From contig DIUT01000011.1 in the NCBI GenBank assembly GCA_002423105.1, forward strand, positions 1 through 29,583: DNA of 29,583 nt, given 5' to 3'. The translations under genes and the position numbers were made by a program. Within the stretch, counting starts at the first letter, position 1. Every line of letters begins with the position of its first letter. This document shows positions 15,325-22,831 of this stretch, one piece after another. The DNA comes from Geobacter sp. UBA6151. Lineage in GTDB: Bacteria; Desulfobacterota; Desulfuromonadia; Geobacterales; Pseudopelobacteraceae. The notes under the pieces are model-generated. The model had not been told where the DNA came from, did no database searches, and worked only from the letters and a program-made list of their open reading frames with translations.

Positions 15325-16575
15325 TCACCCCTGCCTGATCAGATTTTCAAGCGTCTCCGAATCAAGACGGAGGCTCTGTTCCTGGCCGTCAATCATCCGT
15401 TTGAGCGTTGCAGCGCCGCTTACCACTTCATTCTCCCCCAATACCATGCTGTAACGGCTGCCAAGTTTGTCGGCCCGGCGCATCTGCCCTTTCAGGCTTT
15501 TCCCCTCACAGTCGGTCTCTACCCATAAACCTTGATCCTGCAAGGCTGCCATCAGTGAGAACGCCCGGCTGCGAGCCGCTTCTCCCATGACCGCAATGAA
15601 CAGGTCCGGCGTCCGGGCAAAGGAACGGTCCCCTAGTAGCAACGCCACCCGTTCCACGCCAAGGGCAAAGCCGATACCGGGAGCAGAAGGGCCGCCCAGT
15701 TGTGCCACCAGGCCGTCGTAGCGGCCACCTGCGGCAACGGCGGACTGTGCCCCCAGCAAGCCGGTGACCAGTTCAAAGGTTGTGCGGGTATAGTAATCCA
15801 GGCCGCGCACCATGCGGGGATTGAGACTGAATGGCACGTCTGCGGCAGTGAGATATCCTTGTACCGCGCCAAAGTGTTCGTCACAGGCGCTACAGAGATG
15901 CTCCACCATGGCCGGAGCCCCCTCGGTAGCCTCAACACAGCCGGGCACCTTGCAATCCAGCGCCCGCAACGGATTGGTGCTTTTACGACGGCGGCAATCG
16001 TCACAAAGCGCAGCCTCCCGTTCATTCAGGAAGGCCACCAACACTTCCCGGTAGGCAGGACGGCAGTCAGGACAGCCCAAAGAGTTAATCTGCAGACGCG
16101 GTTCATCAAGCCCCAGTTCTCGGAACAACCTGCTGACCATCAGCAGCACCTGAGCATCCATAACCGGTTCAGCCGAACCGACCGCCTCGGCACCGATCTG
16201 ATGAAACTGGCGGTAGCGCCCTTTCTGGGGACGCTCATGACGAAACATCGGCCCCATATAATAGAGTTTGTTGATACTGTCCCGGGCATAGAGTTTGTGC
16301 TCGATCAGGGCGCGCATTACCCCGGCCGTTCCTTCAGGACGCAGGGTCAGGCTGGTACCCCCCTTGTCGCTGAAGGTGTACATCTCTTTTTCCACAATAT
16401 CGGTGGTATCACCGATGGAGCGGCAGAACAGCTCGGTTTTTTCTACGATCGGCACCCGGATCTCGCTGAATCCGTACCGGGCAAAAACCCGGCGGGCTGT
16501 GTCTTCTATAAACTGCCAGAGGGCGGAATCCGCCGGTAAAATTTCGTTGAACCCCTTGACGCCGTTGATGCTCAT
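15325..16575 (-). CDS. hisS: Histidine--tRNA ligase
   Basis: Class II synthetase that charges tRNA-His in the cytoplasm. The 416-aa product shows SINGVKGFNEILP at the N-terminus, motif 2 FRHERPQKGRYRQFHQIGAE, the HisA-type loop RGLDYYTRTTFE, AAGGRYDGL and motif 3 GFALGVERVALLL, followed by the anticodon-binding domain. An insertion region carries four cysteine pairs (CPDC, CDDC, CKVPGC, CSAC) where the E. coli protein has few cysteines, which suggests a bound zinc. I chose the ATG at 16575 with AAGGGG upstream; a TTG one codon earlier is possible. It follows comEC by 92 bases on the same strand; that gap holds a palindromic repeat. Confidence 0.97.
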   Translation of the reverse strand: MSINGVKGFNEILPADSALWQFIEDTARRVFARYGFSEIRVPIVEKTELFCRSIGDTTDIVEKEMYTFSDKGGTSLTLRPEGTAGVMRALIEHKLYARDSINKLYYMGPMFRHERPQKGRYRQFHQIGAEAVGSAEPVMDAQVLLMVSRLFRELGLDEPRLQINSLGCPDCRPAYREVLVAFLNEREAALCDDCRRRKSTNPLRALDCKVPGCVEATEGAPAMVEHLCSACDEHFGAVQGYLTAADVPFSLNPRMVRGLDYYTRTTFELVTGLLGAQSAVAAGGRYDGLVAQLGGPSAPGIGFALGVERVALLLGDRSFARTPDLFIAVMGEAARSRAFSLMAALQDQGLWVETDCEGKSLKGQMRRADKLGSRYSMVLGENEVVSGAATLKRMIDGQEQSLRLDSETLENLIRQG

Positions 16576-16605
16576 CAATCACCCCTTCATGGTATCCTGA
16601 AAGCT

Positions 16606-16633
16606 GTAGGGGCAATTCTGAAATTGCCCCTAC
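16606..16633. repeat. Perfect 12-bp palindromic repeat unit
   Basis: GTAGGGGCAATT (16606-16617) and its exact complement (16622-16633) flank a 4-base loop. No T-run follows in either direction, so it is not a standard terminator. The GTAGGGGCAATT..AATTGCCCCTAC type is a recurrent extragenic palindrome in several phyla as I recall. It lies between comEC and hisS and could act in mRNA processing or stability. Confidence 0.7.
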
Positions 16634-16667
16634 CTGCATCCGTTGTAACGCAGCCAACCGGAAGCTG

Positions 16668-19079
16668 TCAACTACCGGTTATGCCGGTGCGAACTGTATA
16701 GCCCGTACCATCGCTCTCCACCTGAATTGTGCCGTCCTGATCGGTACGCACTATTCTGGCCCCATTTTTTTCCAGCCGCCGGACAACATCGGGTGCAGGC
16801 AGACCAAACCGGTTACCAGCTCCGACGCTGATAACCGCCAGCTGCGGCTTGATCATTTTCAGCAACGTCTCGCCGGTGGCCGTGCGGCTGCCATGGTGCC
16901 CCACCTTGAGCAAGGTGGTCTTTTTCAGGTCCTGCTTCTGCAGTAGTTCTTCCACCGGCAGACCGGCATCTCCGGTAAAAAGTGCGCTGAAGTCACCGAA
17001 GCCGATCCGCAGCACCAGTGAATCCTCGTTGCCGCCATCATCGTCATTCAGTGGCAGCCCCCGGCCCAGCGGAGAAAGTACCATCACCTCAAGATCTTCG
17101 CTCAGCAACGGCTGAACACCGGCCATAACGGTCCGCACCGGCACGTTGCGTTGTTGCAAGGCGTTACGTAACCTGTGGTACTCCGGCCCTGTTCCTGCCC
17201 ATGGTCCCTGCCAGAACTCACCCACCGCAAACTGTTCCGCAACCGCCGCTAAGCCGCCCATATGATCAGGATGGGGATGGCTCAGCACCAGATAATCGAT
17301 TCTGCGGACCTGCAGCGCATGCAACGCAGGAACCAGGTAGCGCACTCCGAAATCGCGGCCCCGGTCATGAAGATACCCGCCACCATCGATCAACATGGTA
17401 CGGTTGTCCGGAAAACGGATCAGGGTCGATTCCGCCTGGCCAACACTCAAAAAAGTCAGTCTGATCCGCCCTGTTGCATCAGGAGTCGGCCAGCTATGTA
17501 CCAACAGCACCATGGCTGTCACGCCAAGCAAACCGGCGACACGCGTCCGGCGGGAAGCAACGAGGCTGAGCAGAGCCAGCACCGCCACAACGGCAACCAG
17601 ATCAAAAGCACCTGCTGAGAAGGAGCGCACAACCGGCAGTTCCGCCACAAATAGCACGATGGCGTTGGCACAGCGCACCAGCACGCCGCCCGCCTGCACA
17701 AGCGGTTGCGCAAGCAGGGGCAGCCATAGCAGAAACGGGATGGCAAGCGCACCCAGCACGGTGGCGCCATAGCCCAGGAGCGGCACAATCACCAGATTGG
17801 CCAGAATGCCGGTGAAGGAAGCCTGATGAAAGGTAATCAGCGCAGGCACTGCCGTTGCCAAGGAAGCTGCGGTTGAGGCAGCAAGCAGTTGGACCACGGT
17901 GCGGGAAAAACCGGACAGTCGCTGCTCAAAGGGAGTCAGGAACAAGGGGACCAGCACGATGATTCCCCAGAGGGCCAGAAATGAGAACTGAAAGGAGACA
18001 TCAAAGAGAGCCGCCGGATCGATCAGCAGCAACAGAAAGGCAGCGGTCAGCAGGGCATTGAGGAGATCATCTTCCCGCTCAGCCCAGAGGGCCAGGGCTA
18101 CAGCCCCCAGCATAACTGCGGACCGCACCGTGGCAGGCGCCGCTCCCGTAAACAAGAGATAACAAACAATAACCGGCAGGGATACAAACAACGCTGTGCG
18201 GCGCGGGACCAAACGCAGACTCAACCATTGCGATCTGAGCAGCAGCCAGGTCATCGCCTGCACCAAAAGGTACGAGATCACCCCCAGGTGAAAACCGGAG
18301 ATGGAAAGGATATGGGACACTCCGGCACGGGAATAAGCTGCCATGAGCGGTGCCGGAATCTCCTGTTGACCGCCGGTAATCAGCGCCATCATCACCGGAC
18401 CGATGGTCGGGTCCGGCAGAACCGTCCTGATCGTCTCCCGGCAACGCCGGGCCTGGATATCAATCCAGCGGCGCGGCGAAAACTCCCGCGCAGGCCGCAT
18501 CAGCACTATCTGGTCGGCCTCCTTTACCCAAGCCGTAGCGCTTAAGCCCTGAAGCGCCAGATGGCGCGGATAGTTAAACTCTCCCGGCAAGCCCAGTTGC
18601 CGGGGAACCCGTAACGGAGCCTTAAAACGGATGAGATCACCGCGATTAAGCGTTGTTCTTCCTTCATTGACGGTCAGCAACAGCTTTCCCCGGGTTTCCG
18701 TGCGGCCTGCTTCGCCAATCACGGCACGTGCCTTCAGTTCAAACCGTTCGCCTTCCGGCAAAGTCTCAGGCCGTCCGGCCACAACCCCTTCAACCGTTAT
18801 TATTCCATTGTCACAGTAATTGATAAGATCAGCCCGGCCCGCCTCGTCCAGACGCTGGTCCAGCGCAGCCATACCCCACAACCCCCAAAACAGGAACAGA
18901 CTGACGAGGTATAAAGGCCGCCTCCCGGCCCAGGCAGACAGTGCCAGCACGCAGGCAAAGGCCAGAGGCGCCCAGAGCGGAATGCCGGGATGCAAAGCCC
19001 CGGCAAAAGCGCTGCCGCTTCCCAGTCCCAGCAGAGGAATCGCCAGGGGATGACGTATATCAATGCAGATGGGCATCAT
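16668..19079 (-). CDS. comEC: ComEC/Rec2 DNA-internalisation channel protein
   Basis: ComEC forms the inner-membrane channel for single-stranded DNA during natural transformation. The 803-aa product has the three-domain layout: an N-terminal membrane and OB-like DUF4131 region (about 10-210), the Competence multi-helix domain (about 230-500, with GVSHILSISGFHLGVISYLL and VRSAVMLGAVALALWAERED), and a C-terminal metallo-beta-lactamase domain (about 535-790, with SHPHPDHMGGL, LFTGDAGLP and KVGHHGSRTAT). All metal-ligand motifs are intact. Start is ATG at 19079 (or 19076), with a weak GGA upstream; a TTG at 19088 is possible. A terminator hairpin of the preceding gene lies directly upstream. Other competence genes are not in the window. 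Confidence 0.95.
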   Translation of the reverse strand: MMPICIDIRHPLAIPLLGLGSGSAFAGALHPGIPLWAPLAFACVLALSAWAGRRPLYLVSLFLFWGLWGMAALDQRLDEAGRADLINYCDNGIITVEGVVAGRPETLPEGERFELKARAVIGEAGRTETRGKLLLTVNEGRTTLNRGDLIRFKAPLRVPRQLGLPGEFNYPRHLALQGLSATAWVKEADQIVLMRPAREFSPRRWIDIQARRCRETIRTVLPDPTIGPVMMALITGGQQEIPAPLMAAYSRAGVSHILSISGFHLGVISYLLVQAMTWLLLRSQWLSLRLVPRRTALFVSLPVIVCYLLFTGAAPATVRSAVMLGAVALALWAEREDDLLNALLTAAFLLLLIDPAALFDVSFQFSFLALWGIIVLVPLFLTPFEQRLSGFSRTVVQLLAASTAASLATAVPALITFHQASFTGILANLVIVPLLGYGATVLGALAIPFLLWLPLLAQPLVQAGGVLVRCANAIVLFVAELPVVRSFSAGAFDLVAVVAVLALLSLVASRRTRVAGLLGVTAMVLLVHSWPTPDATGRIRLTFLSVGQAESTLIRFPDNRTMLIDGGGYLHDRGRDFGVRYLVPALHALQVRRIDYLVLSHPHPDHMGGLAAVAEQFAVGEFWQGPWAGTGPEYHRLRNALQQRNVPVRTVMAGVQPLLSEDLEVMVLSPLGRGLPLNDDDGGNEDSLVLRIGFGDFSALFTGDAGLPVEELLQKQDLKKTTLLKVGHHGSRTATGETLLKMIKPQLAVISVGAGNRFGLPAPDVVRRLEKNGARIVRTDQDGTIQVESDGTGYTVRTGITGS

Positions 19080-19086
19080 ACGATCC

Positions 19087-19117
19087 AAAAAATCGAACGG
19101 CAGCCGATTGGCTGCCG
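19087..19117 (-). terminator. Terminator after the RCKP-type gene
   Basis: CGGCAGCC (19098-19105) and GGCTGCCG (19110-19117) form a perfect 8-bp stem with a 4-base loop; on the minus strand it is followed by TTCGATTTTTT. It ends the ATPase/RCKP unit just before comEC, whose start lies about 10 bases further. Confidence 0.75.
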
Positions 19118-19123
19118 CAATTC

Positions 19124-19228
19124 CTACTCCGCCTTTACAAATTTCCCTTTTTCACCGCACTTTTCACATTTTTGAGGCTTGCAGCGGCCTTCCTTGCTGA
19201 AGCCACAGGCGCATTTCCAGGTTGCCAT
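19124..19228 (-). CDS. RCKP-type rubredoxin-like mini-protein (34 aa)
   Basis: A 34-aa protein beginning MATWKCACGF and continuing with GRCKPQKCEKCGEKG. It has five cysteines in two knuckles (CAC and CxxC with an additional RCKP Cys), the signature of the RCKP-type rubredoxin-like domain, which is expected to bind iron or zinc. A strong AAGGAGGTGA lies eight bases before the ATG at 19228. It starts 23 bases after the GspE-type ATPase gene on the same strand and is followed by its own terminator, so the two are probably cotranscribed. Small size makes it easy to miss. The function is unknown. Confidence 0.85.
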   Translation of the reverse strand: MATWKCACGFSKEGRCKPQKCEKCGEKGKFVKAE

Positions 19229-19251
19229 GGTTGATTCACCTCCTTGCCCGT

Positions 19252-21567
19252 TTATTTGATGCAGACCTTACGCACTTCCTTCAGGTCGGTCAGCCCCATG
19301 AAACATTTCAGGATACCGTCCTGTTTGAGGGTGGTCATACCGTCTTCAATGGCCTGCCGCCGGATCAGTTCTATTTCCGACTTGCGCTTGATCAGCGACT
19401 TCATCGGATCAGTCCCCTCAAGCAGTTCGTGCAGGCCCAGCCGTCCCTTGTAACCGGAATCGCCGCATTTGGGGCAGCCAACTGCCTTGTGCAGTTTTAT
19501 TGAGGCGGGGTCAATGCCGGTTTTTTTGAAATCTTCGGCGCCATATTCAAGGATGATATCGTTAATCTCCTTGGGTTCCGGCTGGTACTCCTGCTTGCAG
19601 TCGCACAAGCGTCGGCAGAGACGCTGGGCCAGAATACAGAGGATGGCGTCCGAGAACGAGAAGGGGTCCAGCTCCATATCCAGCAGACGGGTAACCGTCT
19701 CGGGCGCCGAGTTGGTGTGCAGGGTGGAAAAAACCAGGTGGCCGGTCAGGGAGGATTCAACGCCAATCTCAGCGGTCTCCTGGTCACGCATCTCGCCCAC
19801 CATGATCACGTCCGGGTCGGCCCGCAGAAATGAGCGCAGTGCTGCCGCAAAGGTAAAGCCTATTTTGGGATGCACCTGCACCTGACGCAGCCCCGGCTGG
19901 GTAATTTCCACCGGATCTTCGGCAGTCCAGATCTTGGTTTCCGGCGTGTTGATCACGGAGATGGCCGAATGCAGGGTGGTGGTTTTACCGGAACCGGTCG
20001 GTCCCACCACCAGAATCAGCCCGTAGGGCTGGTTGACGCATTGCAGCAACACCTTGCTGTTGCGCTCGGTCAATCCCAGTTTGTCATAGGGCAAGGCCGC
20101 CTCACCGGAAGCCAGCACCCGCATGACCACATCCTCAAGCTGTCCGGCGGTCGGCACCGTGGCCACCCGTAACTCCACCGCCAGCGGTCCGAATTTTTTG
20201 AAGTCTATTTTTCCGTCCTGGGGCTTGCGCCGTTCGGAAATATCCAGGCCGCACATGATTTTGATCCGGGAGGGAATGGCATACTTGTACTTGTAGGGAA
20301 TCCGTTGATAGATCTTGCAACGGCCATCGATGCGCATTCTGACGATCACGTCCTCCTTGCCGGGATACGGTTCGATATGGATGTCGGAAACCTTGCCGTG
20401 CACGGCATCAATGATGATCTTATTCACCAGTTGTACGATGACGCTGTCCTGTTCTGATACCTTTGACGACTCCTGTTCCAGCTCCGGTTCATCGGTGGTA
20501 TCCAGCTTGTTGATCAACTCATCGATGCTGCCGCCGGTACCAAGGGAGGCTCCTTTGTTGTAAAAAAGGCCGATAAAGCTCTGGATATCATCCCTGAAGG
20601 CACCCACATAGCTGATCCGCTTGTATTCCGGATAGATGAACTTGATCATGTCCTGACGACCCAGGTCAGTGGGATCGTCCATGATAATGGAGAGCACACC
20701 GTTTTCCACCTTGTAGGGCACCCACCACTCCTTCATCAGCCGCTCCGGCTTGATCCGTCTGAGCAGTTCTTCCTCCATCGGCTGCGTTGAAGGCTCATAC
20801 TTGATGAACTCGGCGCCAAAAAACAGGGAGAGGCCTTTGGCCATCTCCTCGCGAGGCACTTTGAACTCCCGCATCAACACGGCATCCAGGCCAAATTTGA
20901 CCACATCCGGATGGCTGGAAGCTTTCTCGATGGTTTTTTCATCCATCAGGTTCTTGTCCAGCAGATAGTTGTAGCGGCTGCGCTGACGGATAATCTTCGT
21001 GGTAACCTGCAGACGATAAATATTGTGGATGGCAATGGAAAGGGAAGTGGCCAGTTCCAAGGCATAGGTAATGTCAGTATCGGTAAAAGGGATGTCGTCC
21101 TTATGGTTGATAATCTGAATGACGCCGATCAGCGTGCGCTGAAACTTCATCGGCACGCAAAGCACCTGCCGGGTTGTGAAGCCTGTTTTCTGGTCCCACG
21201 ATTTATCAAATTTGAGGTTTGAACTGACCATACGCAGTTCATGGTCATCGTAAGCGTTCTTGATATTGAGCACCGTTCCGGAGAGCGCACAGAAACCCGA
21301 AAGGCTGGCATCAGAGATCGGCACCACGATCTGCTTGACTTCACTGCCGGAAAGTACTTTTGAAATCAAGAGATTGCGCTTTGCATCCGCCAGATAGATG
21401 GTGATCCGCTGCGCTTTGAACAGGGCGGCTATACTGTCTTTGATATCCAGGAGAATGGTATTGAGGTTATCGGCGGAGTGGAGTTCATTGATCTTGTCCA
21501 TCAGCCGTTTTCGGTATTCAAGCTGCTGCTTAAGGCTGCTGCTTTCCGGTCCCGATGTCTGAATCAT
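19252..21567 (-). CDS. GAF-domain GspE/PilB-type secretion ATPase
   Basis: A 771-aa hexameric-ATPase family protein. Residues about 15-200 form a GAF sensor domain (KINELHSADNLNTILLDI through FTDTDITYALELATSLSIAI). Residues about 205-330 resemble the T2SSE N-terminal (MshEN) region. The C-terminal half is the ATPase: SDIHIEPYPG, Walker A GPTGSGKTTT (near 517), the Asp box WTAEDPVE, Walker B DPDVIMVGEMRD, the His box LVFSTLHTNSAPETVTRL, and a cysteine pair CPKC in the zinc-binding insert. GspE/PilB ATPases power pilus assembly or type II secretion. No pilin, PilC or secretin gene is adjacent. The ATG at 21567 has GTGGAGA upstream; it is divergent from fecR. GAF sensing of a small ligand or redox cue is inferred. 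Confidence 0.92.
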   Translation of the reverse strand: MIQTSGPESSSLKQQLEYRKRLMDKINELHSADNLNTILLDIKDSIAALFKAQRITIYLADAKRNLLISKVLSGSEVKQIVVPISDASLSGFCALSGTVLNIKNAYDDHELRMVSSNLKFDKSWDQKTGFTTRQVLCVPMKFQRTLIGVIQIINHKDDIPFTDTDITYALELATSLSIAIHNIYRLQVTTKIIRQRSRYNYLLDKNLMDEKTIEKASSHPDVVKFGLDAVLMREFKVPREEMAKGLSLFFGAEFIKYEPSTQPMEEELLRRIKPERLMKEWWVPYKVENGVLSIIMDDPTDLGRQDMIKFIYPEYKRISYVGAFRDDIQSFIGLFYNKGASLGTGGSIDELINKLDTTDEPELEQESSKVSEQDSVIVQLVNKIIIDAVHGKVSDIHIEPYPGKEDVIVRMRIDGRCKIYQRIPYKYKYAIPSRIKIMCGLDISERRKPQDGKIDFKKFGPLAVELRVATVPTAGQLEDVVMRVLASGEAALPYDKLGLTERNSKVLLQCVNQPYGLILVVGPTGSGKTTTLHSAISVINTPETKIWTAEDPVEITQPGLRQVQVHPKIGFTFAAALRSFLRADPDVIMVGEMRDQETAEIGVESSLTGHLVFSTLHTNSAPETVTRLLDMELDPFSFSDAILCILAQRLCRRLCDCKQEYQPEPKEINDIILEYGAEDFKKTGIDPASIKLHKAVGCPKCGDSGYKGRLGLHELLEGTDPMKSLIKRKSEIELIRRQAIEDGMTTLKQDGILKCFMGLTDLKEVRKVCIK

Positions 21568-21613
21568 GACGTTTCTCCACAAATGGTTTCAGGCGCGACA
21601 CTTTATTTTGGCA

Positions 21614-21641
21614 ACAATAGCAGATTACAACGGTTTCACAA
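21614..21641 (-). promoter_or_regulatory. Possible promoter of the GAF-GspE gene
   Basis: On the minus strand TTGTGA (21636-21641), a 16-base spacer and TATTGT (21614-21619) lie about 50 bases before the start at 21567. Hexamers are moderate. Confidence 0.35.
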
Positions 21642-21675
21642 GGGGTCTTGTACGGTATTTTATTAATCGGATTAT

Positions 21676-21703
21676 TTGACTCGAAAGAAAATACTGTTAC
21701 AAT
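21676..21703 (+). promoter_or_regulatory. Sigma70 promoter of the fecR-cyclase operon
   Basis: TTGACT (21676-21681), a 16-base spacer and TACAAT (21698-21703) lie about 60 bases upstream of the FecR-domain gene. Both hexamers match consensus at five of six positions, the best promoter in the window. Confidence 0.7.
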
Positions 21704-21763
21704 TCGTGTGCAATTCACCAGTTTATGTATGGTACCGCTCAAATTTTCGCAGGAGGTCTTCCG

Positions 21764-22822
21764 ATGAGACGAATAGTGTACGTTGTTATCATGTGTGCGG
21801 CGTTTACGCTGCTGCTCATGCCACTGGCGGCCAATGCGGCACAAGTTGGTACTATCACAGGACTTTCCGGCAATGCCTCCTGGCGGATCAAGGCCAATAT
21901 CCCCTACGCGTCATTGACCAAAGGCATGGCAATCAGCGAAGGAAACTGGATCAAGACCGGTCCCAATGGCTGGGTTGAACTGACCTTGAATGACAAGAGC
22001 AAGTTCACCCTGGCCAACAACACCGAATTTGAAATCAACTCATTCCTGCTGACCAGGAACAAGCGCGAAGGTTCGTTCAACCTTGCACAGGGCAAGCTGC
22101 GGGCTTCAGTGGTCAAATTTGGCGGCAGACAGAGTGGTATGACCGTCAAAAGCGGCACTGCCGTTGCCGGGATCAAGGGCACCGAATTCCTGATGCTGTC
22201 CCAGGGGCAGGCCAACGTTTTTTTTGGCAACGAAGGCAAGGTCGGGGTTTCAGGAGACACCAAGGGCCAGCAGCAGCCTTTGACCGCAGGCACCATGACC
22301 CAGAACACCAGAGGGATTACACCGCTGGACCCGCTGAAGGTGGAAGCTGGCACGCCTGTTGCCGAAGCACGGGACATCTTCAACACGGTGACAGCGGCCC
22401 AACCTCCGGCTGAATGGACCGACTCCGGAAAAATTGGTGACATCATCGCCCGCTGGAATATAAATTACGGACATTACCTAGCCGACAGCGGCAAGTACCA
22501 AGAAGCGTTACATGTGTTCCAGATTGCCCTCGACCTGACCCAGGTAGCGGAAGTTCGTGCCGATGCGCAGCTTGAACGGGGTGCTGTCTATGCCCGCTTC
22601 CTGTCCAACCCTGAGTTGGCCCTGGCAGCGTACTTGCTGGTACTGGAAGAATACCCCAAACTGCCCCAGGCCGAGACCGCCCTGTTCAACACCGCGCAAA
22701 TCCTGCTTGAGATGGGGTTCAACGACCAGGCCCGACTGCGTTTTGAGCAGTACTTGAAGACCTATCCGCAGGGACGGCATTACAGCACGTCTGAAACCCT
22801 GTTGAAAAACCTGGGGAAATAA
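21764..22822 (+). CDS. Exported FecR-domain protein with TPR-like C-terminus
   Basis: The 352-aa product starts with a signal peptide (basic MRR, hydrophobic core, cleavage after AANA at about residue 25), so it should be periplasmic. Residues about 30-170 form a FecR domain: WRIKANIPYASLTKGMAISEG, WIKTGPNGWVELTLND, FNLAQGKLRASV and VKSGTAVAGIKGTEF. The C-terminal ~120 residues are TPR-like helical repeats (YLADSGKYQEALHVFQIALDL and QILLEMGFNDQARLRFEQYL). No sigma factor or TonB receptor is nearby, so this is not a classical iron-dicitrate regulator. AGGAGG lies six bases upstream of the ATG at 21764. The cyclase gene begins nine bases after its stop. A role as periplasmic partner of CHASE2 is inferred. 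Confidence 0.88.
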   Translation: MRRIVYVVIMCAAFTLLLMPLAANAAQVGTITGLSGNASWRIKANIPYASLTKGMAISEGNWIKTGPNGWVELTLNDKSKFTLANNTEFEINSFLLTRNKREGSFNLAQGKLRASVVKFGGRQSGMTVKSGTAVAGIKGTEFLMLSQGQANVFFGNEGKVGVSGDTKGQQQPLTAGTMTQNTRGITPLDPLKVEAGTPVAEARDIFNTVTAAQPPAEWTDSGKIGDIIARWNINYGHYLADSGKYQEALHVFQIALDLTQVAEVRADAQLERGAVYARFLSNPELALAAYLLVLEEYPKLPQAETALFNTAQILLEMGFNDQARLRFEQYLKTYPQGRHYSTSETLLKNLGK

Positions 22823-22831
22823 GGCGCCGGT

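Noticed and set aside
15700..16539. 279-aa open frame on the plus strand opposite hisS
   Set aside because: It lies wholly antisense to the conserved HisRS frame, lacks a ribosome site and has the His/Arg/Gln-rich composition of a shadow frame.
21764..22822. Iron-dicitrate FecIR-type surface signalling
   Set aside because: The FecR domain is on an exported TPR protein and there is no ECF sigma factor or TonB-dependent receptor nearby.
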